Part shown: positions 37,859 to 50,070 of the stretch, one piece after another
Layout of the letters: every line of letters begins with the position of its first letter
Position numbering within the stretch: position 1 is the first letter of the stretch
From: Phialocephala subalpina
Lineage: Eukaryota > Ascomycota > Leotiomycetes > Helotiales > Mollisiaceae
DNA: 64,000 nt
Assembly (NCBI GenBank): GCA_900073065.1
Contig: FJOG01000017.1
Location: forward strand, 248,001 to 312,000
Reading direction: 5' to 3'
Position numbers and translations under genes: made by a program
The notes under the pieces: generated by a model
What the model saw: only the letters and a program-made list of their open reading frames with translations
Databases searched by the model: none
Told to the model about the DNA's origin: nothing

Positions 37859-39448
37859 ATGAGCAACCCTTCGTCTTGATTTAAGCGACAGACTCAACGT
37901 CTCTTGCTGCTTAGTTTTTCCTATGGATCTCACGGCGAAATGATGGATGAACGGGCATGGTCTCAACGACCTCGGCGGGACGGAGTTTTCTCATTTCTTG
38001 AACAACATTTTCAGCATTGTTCTGCGCTGGTTTTTTTATTCCTGAAGAAAAAGCTTTATCTTCACAACGTTGGTTTTCATTTCCGGCAGCGTACAAGAAG
38101 ATAAAAGTCTTTCAACATAGACCGTAGATTAATGCGGCATTACAATGTGCCTTTGCGGAGATGCCTTCCGCGAGGCTGCTTGTTTTCGCAGTTAGAGAGC
38201 ATTACTCATAGCATTCGGCGTTTAGGAGAACTTCAACATCTTCTTCCAGGCCGGATCATATATTGGGCGCGTGGCACTCGCGCCTACACTTTCAAGCATA
38301 GTTGAGGCTCTCGCATGGCTACGTGCTAGAAACATGGGGAGTTTAAATAGACAGTTGTGGTAATGAAAGAACTGCGATAGCCTCTCTGGTAGTCTGATCC
38401 TTTTTCTGCTCTGCATGTGAATGTGAAATTTTTCAAGTAAGCGAAAAGTTGCAGTTGCTTTTCCCCACCTTCTGTTCATACTTGGCATTAAAGCCAAAAC
38501 TCGTTGAATGCGAATGCCCATCAAAGTCTCGATTCTGCTCTCTTTGTTGTCTCTGCATGTGGCATCATCGAGTTCCACATCGTGTGGGTGGGGCTAGTCT
38601 TGTCGACCACAAATGTGTTGCTAAAGACATTCGATGTCCCACTCCCACCCAGACTTCGGCGCTGATGGTATGTCCCACATAAGTTGCGATGTGCAACAAA
38701 AAATATGGATTTGCGGCTTGAATGTTTGAATTTTGAAGAGTATTTGTGGGGCTGTTTTGTATAGGAGATGCTCGCTGAATGGACATCGACACCGCTTGTT
38801 GTCCCACGTATACTCAGGATTTGGAAACCAATTTCTCCCCATTATTGCTTGCAAATTCCATGTTTCGGTGGTCTTGAATTGGTCCCTCCTGAGGCTGTGT
38901 AAATATGGAGATTCGGAGTCGGGGTCGGAGACTCCTTCCTCAATGTCGAGGCCGAAAATTAAAACTTTTGGAGAATGCGTTGATGAAGCTTTTACTCTAT
39001 GGAAGTTTCCATCTACGATAAATATGATTAGCCAAAAGTCCAAGGCAATTGCGTTCGTATCACTTTCAATCTGTCTTGCTAGAGCTGGCTACGATCTCCG
39101 TTACACTGCCTGCCCCTTACCATGTTCTCGGCCTTCTGTCAGCCACAATTTCCAATACTTATCTATCCTCTTCTTGTCGTAATTCTGAATAAATACCTTC
39201 TGTTTCCATCCACAGCTATTGAGTTTCCCAATAATCAGTGGTTGGAAGTCCAGTCATGATTTTTCAACCAATCTAAAAGCTCACATAACCAACATTTTCA
39301 CGTAGCCTGAATGTGAAGAGACACGTTGCGGTAGCACCTTTCTTTATCTACCTCTCTACTCATGACCTATCTTGACCTCTAACCCGCAAACTCGTTTTCT
39401 TCAGAGCCAGGTCGATGTAGTATCGATCCTCTTGCCATAAGTCCAAAA
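37859..39448. other. Gene-free region
   Basis: 1.6 kb between SAM synthetase and the prenylcysteine oxidase-like gene. Overlapping short open frames occur on both strands (for example minus 38621-39043, about 140 codons) without domains. A GATGTGCAACA motif near 38683 recurs near 42520 and 42630 with loosely similar surroundings. Confidence 0.5.
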
Positions 39449-41439
39449 ATGCTCTTCCCGAACCGAACCTCGCTCCTCCCCTTGTTATCCTACTTCTCCA
39501 CCAACAACACATCGTCCCAATCCTCATCATCCTCACCTTTCAACAAGCAAATAGTAATCATCGGCCCAGGAATCGCCGGCTCAACAGCAGCCTACTTCCT
39601 CCAAGACCACCTCTCCGCCATCAATCTCCCGGTACATATCACGATCTTCGAGAGCGAGTCCAAAGTTGGTGGCGGGATCAGTTCCGTGAAGTATAGAGGG
39701 AGAGTGATAGAGACTGGAGTGCAAAATTGGGGAGACGAAGGTTGGTGCATGAACCTCGCCATGCCAGAAACTGGTCCTAAACCCAAGGAGAAAGCTTGGG
39801 AAATGGAAACTCATGATACCAGAAAGGTTGGAATTTGGAATGGGGAGAACTTTGTGGTTGAGGAGGTTGATAGCTCTGAGTTCTCTAATTTCTGGAGGGT
39901 GGTTGAAGAGGTTTGGAAAGATGGGCATTCGGCGTGGTTGTTACGGAAATGGAGACGTAGTTGGTGCGAGATGGGAAGGTCGGTTTGGAGATATGGAAGC
40001 AGTCCGTTGAGGTTGAGGAATGCGATTTTGGGGGAACTGGGGAGGTGGAAGGGTGTGGGAGAAGGATTGTCTATTCCGCCGCCTAGGAAGAGGCCTTTTG
40101 GGACGTTGGGTGAGGAGATGAGGGTTAATGGGCTGGAAGGTCTGGTACTCGTGGATGCGAGTGTTTATTTGAGGAGTTTGGGGCTGAGTGAGAAGTTCAT
40201 CAACGAGGTGGTGGGACCGATTGTGAGAGCGAGGTTTGGGAGGGATCTGGAAGATGTGAGTGGATTGGAGGTTTTACGTGCTGTTCGAGATATACTTTCA
40301 AGAAGCATTTTGGTTGAAGGTGGGAATAGGAGGTTGGTTGATAGGTTGATCAAGTTATCTGATGCTAAGGTGGANNNNNNNNNNNNNNNNNNNNNNNNNN
40401 NNNNNNNNNNNNNNNNNNNNNNNNNNNNNNNNNNNNNNNNNNNNNNNNNNNNNNNNNNNNNNNNNNNNNNNNNNNNNNNNNNNNNNNNNNNNNNNNNNNN
40501 NNNNNNNNNNNNNNNNNNNNNNNNNNNNNNNNNNNNNNNNNNNNNNNNNNNNNNNNNNNNNNNNNNNNNNNNNNNNNNNNNNNNNNNNNNNNNNNNNNNN
40601 NNNNNNNNNNNNNNNNNNNNNNNNNNNNNNNNNNNNNNNNNNNNNNNNNNNNNNNNNNNNNNNNNNNNNNNNNNNNNNNNNNNNNNNNNNNNNNNNNNNN
40701 NNNNNNNNNNNNNNNNNNNNNNNNNNNNNNNNNNNNNNNNNNNNNNNNNNNNNNNNNNNNNNNNNNNNNNNNNNNNNNGTTGGGGAAGAAAGTCAAGAGA
40801 ATTGAGAAAGGAGATGGGAAGAGGTGGAGGCTTGGTGTTGAGTCGATGGTGGGTGGTGTTGAGGAGGTTGATGAGGAGGAGTTCGATGTCTCTGGCGAAG
40901 ACAGAGATTGGGAATACAGGTTTAGTTCTTGAGCGGTTGCGGCTGTGGAGAGACATATTACTATCTTAGCTGCCGTGGGGAGCTTGTCGCCTTCATTCTT
41001 TGGTCTTCCACCAAATGTCAGGATTCTAAGCACTGTCCTCACCGCGAAGAACAGCTCGTTAGCTTCAGAAATATACGGCACTACGAAAATCGATCAACTT
41101 CACTACTTGGACGAAGAAGGTTGTGACCCTCCGCCTGGACAGGAAGACGCATGGACATGTGATGATGATAAACACGAAACTATCTATCGCGTTTTGTCGG
41201 CTGAACCGGTTGATGAATGCACGCTGGCGAAGATGGTGGGGAAAGGGTGTGATTATGAGATTCCGTTTGCAGAGAGGAAGACGTGGCCGGGGTATTCGAG
41301 GCAAGAAGGGAAGGAGAGATGGAATAAAGAAGTGGAGGTTTTGGACGGTGTGTATTCTGCTGGTGGTGCGGAGGGGATTGTGGATGGGGTGGAGATGAGT
41401 TGTAGGATGGGGTATAATGCTATGGGGATGTGTATTTGA
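39449..41439 (+). pseudogene. Prenylcysteine oxidase-like flavoprotein, interrupted by assembly gap and frame disruption
   Basis: The family oxidatively cleaves farnesyl- or geranylgeranyl-cysteine released from degraded prenylated proteins. The N-terminal part (39449-40374, about 308 residues) has an FAD-binding Rossmann motif IVIIGPGIAGSTAAYFL, then ESESKVGGG and IETGVQNWGDEG. The C-terminal part (from about 40945) reads VERHITILAAVGSLSPSFFG and ends YNAMGMCI before a stop at 41437-41439. Between them lie 404 Ns (40375-40778), and after the gap the frame leading into VERHITIL has a TGA at 40930-40932. A different frame in the same interval reads LAKTEIGNTGLVLE, which looks protein-like. Either sequence errors next to the gap or genuine decay explains this; the gene may well be intact in the organism. 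Called broken only as assembled. Confidence 0.65.
40375..40778. other. Assembly gap (404 N)
   Basis: An unbroken run of Ns inside the prenylcysteine oxidase-like gene. The true length is unknown, so reading phase cannot be carried across it. Confidence 1.
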
Positions 41440-44400
41440 AGTGGAGGTGGGGGTTATGAGGAGTGAGAGATGGCGATGAATGACGATCGAGTACACTGCG
41501 GCACATTGAATGACCAGCAAGAGTAAACAATTCAGCATCGATTTTCAAATTCTTGAAAAGTAACGTCTGAGGTTACGTTGGGGCGGCTTCCCTCTCTTAC
41601 GAGGCATCGCAAGGCTTCCTACACTCACGAATGATCAGATGATTCGCATCTCCTCCGCCTGTGACGGCCGGAAGATGGAACATTCTAGAATACCAGCAAT
41701 TCTAAAGGCATAAGATAGACCGAACAATAGAAGAAACCAGCCTTCCTGCAACGTCATACTTTCTCAAACACTCAGACTGGGTAGGGGATTCGAAGCGAAC
41801 GCTCTGACGTCCCAGACAAACTTTGCCCACGTTTGCGGCACGCAACAAAAATTAATCCAAATGATCGGACTTGCTTACAAATTGGATTGTTTTGAAACAA
41901 GTAAGACAATAAGGCTAGCCTTGGTTTTGAACCTTAACGGGGAGGACGGGCTCTTGGATAGAACTTGGGAATGCGAGAATTTCGGAACTAGTTCCAGGTA
42001 GCGGGATGTGTTTGGAGGAAAGTATACTCGCGATGCGCAACGACAGTCAATCCGAATAATCGGTTTGCTTGGAAATCAGTTCTTCTTGAAACAGCTAACA
42101 TAAAGAGGCTAGACTTGCTTTGTAACCTTGAATGTGAAAACAGTCGCTCCGAAGATGTCGGGAGTACCTCCGACTCGGTAACACTTGTTCGAGGGAAAGT
42201 ATTTTGGAAAATTAAGCAATAGAAGGATAATCGACTCATTGAGAAACATTTGTCGCAGCCGGAGGGAGTAGTGGACGTGTGCTCTCGGACATTGATTTTA
42301 GACGCAAAGCTCAAAATTGAAACGCATTCTCTCGAGTTCGTACTTTAAAGCACCTCGGGTGGATACTTTGGTGGAAAGTGGACAGAAGAAGGTTCTGTCT
42401 TGCATAGCTAGTAGCCAAGAAATGTTGAGGGTAGGTATACTTTGCAGATGAAACCCATGGAGTGCTGTATGCCTGGGCACATGTTTTTGGGCTGTGAGGG
42501 TGCCTTGTAATTCCCCACTTCGTCGATGTGCAACACAATCCATAGGTTTGGTAAAGATGAGGAAGTTTCTGGGTATCGGAGCCGGGTTTGTGAAGGGACC
42601 TGGAAGATCGGAAGCATTTCCCCACTGTGCAGATGTGCAACAAGATCTCGTCTGATCTGAGTTATAGATATCTGGGATCTGGCCTCGGGTCCTTGGTATA
42701 GAGCGTAAGGCATTGTGAGGCTTGTGTTGGAGGAGGGGAGATGAGGACCGGGAAGGGATTGTTTGGCAGGTAGGTGGTATGCGGTTTTGGAGCTGGATGA
42801 AGTCGATTAACGTTAGATAGTCGAGCATACAGACGGTTTCTGGCTTCGAGAAAGGCGTTGAGAGGCGCGGCGGGGCTTGCGGATTTGGAGGAAGTGAAGT
42901 GCAGGAAGTTGAAAGTGATGCCGACGATGCGATGCATGCCAATACACTTGAGCATACGAAGAAGATTGAAAATACTGCCTGAGAAGCGATTGTGAGGGGA
43001 CGAAATTGTTCGGACGGATCGGGTAGATGCAAACAGATGCTGCGATGTTTGAACATGATGAAATGAAGCGCAACTTATCTCCTCGATTGTGTATGTACTT
43101 ACGGTTGAGTTGAAGTAGAGAAGATCTGGAGAAATGCACATGAAGACAACAAGAGAGATGATAGTCCTGGAGAGCATTTCCTGTCTCGAGGTTCTGCTTT
43201 CGTAGATGGTGGAAAAACAAGATGAGAGGATGCAAGAGAGAGAGGGGGAGAGGAAAGCTCGCCAAACTCGCTTCCTCGAAAAGGGGAGCGATTTCCGACC
43301 TGTCAGAGGACTATATTTTAGGACGCCACCACCCATCTACCCCAAATTAATTCTTTCTCGAACCCCGCAAGGCGAGACATCTTCTCCAATAGGCATCAGT
43401 GTCTCAGAGACATTGAAGATTACATCTGGAGAGTTGACCTCGAACTGAGACATCTTATCTCGATCCTCGACCTTGATGTCCTCCTTCAGCCTGAGTCAAC
43501 CTTCACTGCGCTAGCACCTAAACTTGGACAATATTTCCCGTCTTGTTTTTTTTCCAAAATTAAGAATGGTCCAAAGCCATCCACGTCAAGACCCCGAACA
43601 CGCAATTTGATCTTCGTTAGAGTCATCTGCCGAATTCCAATTGCTGGCATGGCAGTTGGTGGCTCTTGCTCGGCATTATTTATGAAATTATGTGAAGCTC
43701 ATTTCGAGTTGAGGATAATTTTATGACTGGCGATTCTGGACTTCGGGGTCTGGATCAAAATGGCAACGACGGGAAAGTAACGTAACAAGAGAGGAAGCTT
43801 CGATGCGTCTTGATTCTGGAAGAAGGAATTCGATCGACGATCGGAATTCCGAGTGCATTCTTAGTGTGGGGGAAAATTGGCAAGATGAGGATAAACCTCT
43901 AGACTGTTCGCGATCTTGACGAAGCGTCGAAGCTCAGAACATCAGATGAACCTCTCGTTTATGGCCTGTTCTAAGGGGTTCGCTTGTAGAACGAAGATAA
44001 GAGAACGAGGCTAAAAATGTTCGAAAAAACTGAATTGGTTAGTAGCAGAGGTTAAGAAATTAAATGTTAGGTTAGATCTGCTTTACGGCGGAAGACGGGC
44101 ACGGGATCGGGAAAGGACCGTGATGGCAGTGGATCTGGGTTTGATCATGATGCGCGAAGTGAGTCGATTTTTTGCGATGCGGCGAGCTGACGAACCTTTT
44201 CTTGACGAGCCTGAGAGTGAGACTTGGTGGGTAAGATTAAAATAAGATTTGCAACCGAGTCTCGTCATCAGATTCAGGTTTTTCCAGATACCGAATCGCC
44301 TTCTTGAAGGTTTTGCAGCCGCCGAAGAAGCAAACATGATTCTGGTTGGAGGCGCTTGCAAATTGGTCTGAGTCGCCTCCAAGCTTTCGCTGGCTTCGAA

Positions 44401-45736
44401 GGACCCGCATCTCGGCGCACCCGTGCACCCGTGCATTCTTCTTGTTCCTGACGCTTGCCCCGATTCGGTGCTGCTGCCGAAGACGTAATATCGTTTGGCG
44501 CTCTGGAGAAGACGGATCTGGCCAGAGCAGCTAGGGTCTCCACGGATCGAGAGGAATAATGAAAATATGAACGAAAATAGAAGCGCTTGATTTGATGAGT
44601 GAGAATATTTCTACCGTCTCACGTTGCTTCTTTATGCAGTGAGGCCGTTGAAGGTCTCAGTGTTGTGCATTTCCATCAACCCGCCACCGTGACATGATCG
44701 CATGCAGAGCAGCGGTGTGAAGGTTTGGTAAGGCCGTCGCGCAGAAACAGAAACCAGAAACATTCATTTGCAGGGCTTGGTGCAGCGTTGACCGTGCTTG
44801 TCCTGTGCTTGTCCTGTACAGTAACGTTGATCCAAGTTCGTCGTGGATTCAGGGGTAAAACATTACCGAGCGTGAGGGTTCAATACGACGCATTGATCTG
44901 TCAGAATGCCAATCAAACGACAGAATGAGAGCAATTAATTGGTGCAATGCACATGAATCTCAAAGAGTGAGTTGATCGTGGAGCGTGAGTTGGTTCGTTC
45001 TTGTGTTACGATGGGTGAGTGTCTCGATGCTGTCGAAAGCCGCGTGGCGCTCTCATTGGGCGGGTAGCATTTAGGGTTGAGCAGTGTGCAAGTAATTGGC
45101 TCAAGAACGCCGTCAGCAACGCCGTGCTTTTCTTCACACGCCACCTGCTTTCTGGGCTTGATCATCCCTGATTTGTGCCCTGAACCTTGCCCCCCCGTCT
45201 CCACTGAACACGCTGACTGAGCGCATCCATTGGGCATGTTCCTGCATACGCGCACCGCCATCCCCATTCTCCGCTGTTCTTGTGCCTGGATGCTCGTCCA
45301 TGTCCATGGACGCTTGACAGATGCGCTAGACCTAATTCGCGTCCACGACCTTCTCCCTTGCCCCAGGCCTCCCTGCCATCTCCACCCTCGAAATCTTTCA
45401 AAGCTCCCACTTCTATTCCCCATTGGCATCTCGTCCGCCGCCGTCCATGCCACCGTCTGCCCCGTTCACCCCGAGAGAGGCGCCCATTCCTCTTTGAGTC
45501 CCACCGTGTCCACCGTGCAGGCGCGCTCGACTCGCAAAATTGAGGAAGGCGTGAATAAGCCAAGCGGTATCCGTTCAAGGGGCTATCGCAATCCGGATCT
45601 CATCTTTGGAAAGTGCCATTGTGACCCTCTCATCCAAACACAATTCACAGACTTGCCCGTTTCCAGCATTATCTCGAATTGCACTTCACCGACTTGCCAA
45701 TGTCTTGTCTGCCTGCCGGCAAAACAGATAATCGAC
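41440..45736. other. Mostly gene-free region with one doubtful minus-strand gene
   Basis: 4.3 kb with no recognised gene. On the minus strand at about 43179-43105 there is a short hydrophobic, signal-peptide-like frame (MLSRTIISLVVFMCISPDLL) ending at a GTAAGT donor, and open frames follow at 43056-42298. No splice solution gave a recognisable protein, so I do not call a gene. The region also contains the degenerate tandem repeat at 41828-42240. The last ~500 bp are the leader of the coiled-coil gene and stay open in its frame from 45236. Confidence 0.45.
41828..42240. repeat. Degenerate tandem repeat, period about 200 bp
   Basis: The block at about 41838-41940 matches the block at about 42036-42135 in order. 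Shared landmarks are CGCAAC, AATCC(A/G)AAT(G/A)ATCGG, TTGCTT, TTGAAACA, AAGGCTAG.CTTG and AACCTTGAA or AACCTTAAC. The following segments also correspond (GGTAGCGGGATGTGTTTGGAGGAAAGTA against CGGTAACACTTGTTCGAGGGAAAGTA). I estimate roughly 65-75 % identity by eye. No coding capacity is apparent. Confidence 0.7.
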
Positions 45737-48700
45737 ATGGCCGCCGTTGCACGTTCTCGATCTTCTCAGGCCCAAGGAAACATCAACCCCTCCGTCCCGA
45801 TATCTGACACTCTTTACGCTTCAGACCCATCTGAACTCCAGTCCAAATCACGCCCGCCCCAGAGTCCGACCGAGCAGCAGGGACACAAGAACAACAGAGA
45901 GAATCGTCTCCCGTCACTGTCGCTCCGACGCCGAACAGAAACTATTTCATCCGTATCATCAACCTCGTCGTCGCCAGTTCGGAGGAAACCTTTACCAGCT
46001 ACAGCCTCTCCCTTGGCTACGAGGTTCTCCTCTGGTGAACACCTCACCAGCAAGCTTCAACTACCTGAACAGCCTTTCATTAGGCCGTGGTCAGTTGACA
46101 GCCCAACGCTTCACGAGTTTCCTCCAACGTCCACCGTTCCCTACGCCCCTACTGGTCACACAGAACAAAGTTTGTGGAGGTAAATATTGAACTCTTCCAC
46201 TTCGTTGAAACAGTTCTGTTTCAATGACATGTGCTGATGTGTGAACAGACCTGCTGCCCAGGAAGACGCATTGACTTCCGAATACTTCTCTGACCAGCCG
46301 TCACCGCATCGCGCGACATTCTCGCAACCGCCTCCTCCCAGTCTTAACAGTCCGAACCTTATCGTCCCATCGCGAACGCGTTCGACAGCTGCCCCTCCGT
46401 CGAAGCATGCGAGACTGACCAGCGAATCGGCTCTCACCACTGCGTCAGAATCAACCGCTCCATGTTTTAGTGATTCAAGCTCAACTACTTACTCGCGCTC
46501 GACTATGTCCGTATTTTCACCCAAACCCACACCGCCACATAATTTTGACAGCGCACCTCATGTTGCATCACGAAGTTACTCTAACGAATCAAACGAATCT
46601 AATACAACAATACAAAAGTCACAACCGAAGTCACCAGGCACAAGCAAACTTGGGTCATTTTTCGGCTGGGGAGGAAATTCATCACCGTCTTCCACAACAA
46701 CATTCTCTGAGAAATCGTTCTCACCCATACCTTCACCTGGACCAAGTGAATACACCCTTACAACCGCAGATGCCTCCAGAACAACATCCACCAGAAACAT
46801 TCCTTCAGCCATCGATGTGCCAAAGGCCAATGCGGAAGCAGGAAGTTATTTTGGAAGCGCATACCTCCAACTACCATTGGCAACACCGACGACACCAGTA
46901 CAAGTCGAAGAGATGGAGAAAGAGTTAAAGGAGATCAGCGCCGAGCTGGCCTCCTCTATCCGGCGGGAGATGGACCTAGAGGACCTAGTCGAAAGATTAC
47001 AAGCAGAAGCACAGAACCCTTCGTCAAGTCCTGGAAAGCGAACCAGTGACTACTTCTCGGATTCAGGAACCAGTTCGGTCGGGAAATATGGCGGAGAGCC
47101 AGATTACAGACAAGAAGAGTTGGACCGGTCCATCCGGAAGGTGGAACAAGAGAAGGCTCAAATGCGCCTGGAACTCACCGGAAAGGTCCAAGATGAACGA
47201 ACAAGACGGAAACATCTCGAAGGGCAAATTCGAAACTTGGAGGAGAAGGCCTCACAGGTTAGTGCAGGAACAAAACTCCACTACCACAATGCTAATGTGG
47301 TTCCGCAGGTCGACTTAGCTTCCATTAATTCCATGGATGCCAATGGACGACTAAGAGATCTTGAAGCTACTTGTGAAGATCTTCGACGACGTCTTGCCGA
47401 AGAAAAGCAGGTCAAAGATAACTTCGAAGACCTCTTGACGGCCCTCAAGAGTGAACTTCTGAGCTCTCATAATGAGCGAGACAACCTACGAGATGAGATT
47501 GTACCGCAACTACGAGCTCGAGTTGAGGGGCTTGAAGCTCAGGCGGCTGAACACGAAAAGCTCACATATGAGCAATCGAAAATGCAGCAAGAGCTTCAAA
47601 CGCTCAAGAACGAGAACATGACATTACTTAATGCCCAGAGGTTGCAGCACGAGATGAACCAGCAAATGAAGAAATTTAATACTATTGTGGAGGAGAATGA
47701 ACCACCTATGCCCAACAGGTCTTCTGGTGGTTTGATGAGGTCTAATTCAGTTGCACAAACCTCGGCATCGAGAGCAAAGTCCGGGTCGCTATCTCGATCA
47801 ATATCAGTGAAGGGCGTCGGCATCGAATCCCGAGATGCACTAGCTGAGAGAGTGAAGGATGTAGAGGCTCAACGTGATGCGCTCCACCGAGCCCTCAAGA
47901 GCTTGCTAGAACGCCAAGAATACCAAAACCGAGAGAATCAGAAAAGGATTCGCCAGCTTGAAATGGAGAGGGATCGGGCGCTCACGAGTTCTCCGAAGCG
48001 AATTAGCTACGACAAGGAGGTCGCTAATTTGAGAGAGGAGATTAATACGCTTCGTCGGCGTGCAGATGAAGCGATCGAGCAGAAATGGCAATGTGAGAAA
48101 GGACTCAGCGGGCTGAAGATGGATCTCGACCGCGCAGAGCAAGAAATAGGATCTTTGAGGAGTCTGTTGGAGGAGAACGACATCTTGATACCCACGGGAC
48201 CTCGTGAGCGTACTCCATCTGGCACTGTCTCATCGGAATCACTCGAACGGGCCTACCGAGATCTGCAAAAGGCCTATGCCGAGTCCTTGGAACGGGTCAA
48301 GAATCTAGAAATCTCCAGCTCCAAGGATGAGGATACCGAGAAGGCGATGCAGGAGCTCGAACAAAGTCTTGCGAACGCTATGTCCGAGCGTAACTTCGCA
48401 CAAAAGGAGGCCGACTCGCTTCGTGAGCAATCGCAGTCCTTGCGTGATGCAGAGAAATCACATGTCGATGAAGAGACAGTGCTTGCAGACGAGCTTCGCA
48501 ATTCAGCCAAGCGAGTCGAGGAGTTGGCCGTGCAAGTTCGACAGCAACTCAATTCGAACGCTACCCTCAGACAACGACTTGCCGAGACCATCGAGCGTGG
48601 CGAGAAAGAGCAAAAGACGAATGCTCAGAAGATCATGTTTATGCAAAGCAAACTCAAGACTCTCGAGGACCAGCTCATGGCTGCTCAACAGGCATCGGAA

Positions 48701-49132
48701 GAGAAGATCTCAAAGCACGAGGATGAGATCCGAGACTTGAAAGAAAGTCATAACATCCAGCTTCAGCGTATGAAGGATGGTCTAAAGTCACCACGACTCT
48801 TCGCGCCCAAGTCACCCATCACACCACTGTTCGCCAACTCCGCCAAAGCGCCAAGAATCATGTCGACATCATCAGGCAAAGCGATGACCGTCTCCGAAGA
48901 CTCAAAGATGGAGTACCTGAAGCAGCGAGTCATTGAACTCGAAGGCGCTCTTGCAGATGCAGACAAGGAGATGGAAGAGGTTGTCGGACGCATGAACATT
49001 GCTCAGATCGAAGTCATGGAACTTCAAAACGAGAGGGAAGAAGCAGTTCGTGAGACGAAGAGATTGCAGAAGATGATTGAGGACGAGAAGGTCCGCGCTT
49101 TTGAGGGCCGGTTCGCCACCTTCCAATCATAA
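45737..49132 (+). CDS. Large coiled-coil protein of unknown function
   Basis: I recognise a fungal long coiled-coil protein but no named function. Exons 45737-46179 and 46249-49132 give about 1,108 residues. The N-terminal third (to about residue 370) is Ser/Pro/Thr-rich and disordered, with a short motif SKLGSFFGWGG. From about 370 almost to the end it is heptad-rich coiled coil (EEMEKELKEISAELASS, LRDLEATCEDLRRRLAEE, REEINTLRRRADEAIEQK), broken by Ser-rich linkers. One linker at about 640-670 reads SLSRSISVKGVG. A further 51-nt intron is likely at 47258-47308 (GTTAGT...CGCAG, with GCTAATG), which would shorten the protein to about 1,091 residues. The frame is open upstream to 45236, but the start at 45737 begins the low-complexity protein-like sequence. 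A cytoskeletal or trafficking scaffold is possible; nothing here proves it. Confidence 0.85.
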
Positions 49133-49649
49133 TCGATATTGATGAGACGAGAGATGAAAAGAGGATGAAGAGAAAAATTGTTTGTTTGCGTTTTGATAAA
49201 GCATTTTAGCGGGTTTATATCCTTGCATTGCATTTTCACCGGCCTCCTGGATAATTGGAGCTGGGAATACCAACGGAGTTTTTCTTTTTTTCTTTTTTTT
49301 ACTACATCAATGATGTGGATAGGGAAAGGAGGTGTTAGTGTTTTATTGGGTATTGTATATCATATCCGAGCCTTGACTTGTTGGAAGACAGCACTTGGTG
49401 GGATTGAATAGTTAATTGTGTACTGTATCATAGGATAGTGTTGGATACCGTCGAGACGAGAAATCAGAGGACGGGTTGTGAATAGATATTGTATGAGTAC
49501 ATAGGTAGCTTTAGTTATTGGGTGGTAAGGAGAAGAGGAGAGAAATGATATGAAATCATGAGCAGTTTTCATTTCTGGTTTGACTCGCTTGATGTGAGGT
49601 GCGTTGCTGGTCATGGTAGTGGAGGGGATTGGAGGGGGGCTGAAGTTTC

Positions 49650-50070
49650 AGCGATTCAATGTTGGTTCTTGTTTCGCGATGCCCTCTGAGTTCGAGGTTT
49701 TGTCAAGTCCCGGAAATGTCTGTCTTTGATTCAGGTCCACATCCTAGATTTGGTACTGTCCTTTTGAGAAGGGAGTCACGAACATTCAAATTGTCAAGCG
49801 GAGCGGAAGGGCGGAAGTCTGCGATGTTGGTTTTCGATCCGAGTCTTGAATCTGGTTTGATACTGTGAGGCCGGGAAGCCGGCGTCGGACTTTCAACTTG
49901 TTCATCGGGGGTGTAAAGGAGGCGAAGCCGATGCAGTCTCGGCAAATGTTCAGTTTTGTTTCTAGTGAGGAAGTCTCGCCAGCTTCTGAAGTACGGGAGG
50001 TATAGTCACAGGCGATGAAGATCGGGATTTGAGTTGAGTAAGGAAAACATCGAGATGTTTGTTAGCTGTC
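49650..50070. repeat. Degenerate short direct repeats around an ATGTTNGTT unit
   Basis: Similar segments begin at about 49658 (AATGTTGGTTCTTGTTT), 49715 (AATGTCTGTCTTTGATT), 49823 (GATGTTGGTTTTCGATC) and 49945 (AAATGTTCAGTTTTGTT). The second and third share longer colinear similarity (GATTTGGTACTGT against TGGTTTGATACTGT, ATTCAAATTGTCAAGCGG against TTTCAACTTGTTCATCGG). Spacing is irregular, about 60-120 bp. Confidence 0.45.

Noticed and set aside
42298..43336. Possible secreted protein gene on the minus strand
   Set aside because: A hydrophobic start and a GTAAGT donor are present, but no acceptor gave a continuous recognisable protein.
45236..45736. In-frame N-terminal extension of the coiled-coil protein
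   Set aside because: The sequence is Cys/Pro/His-rich and unlike the Ser-rich N-terminus that follows; more likely 5' leader that happens to lack stops.
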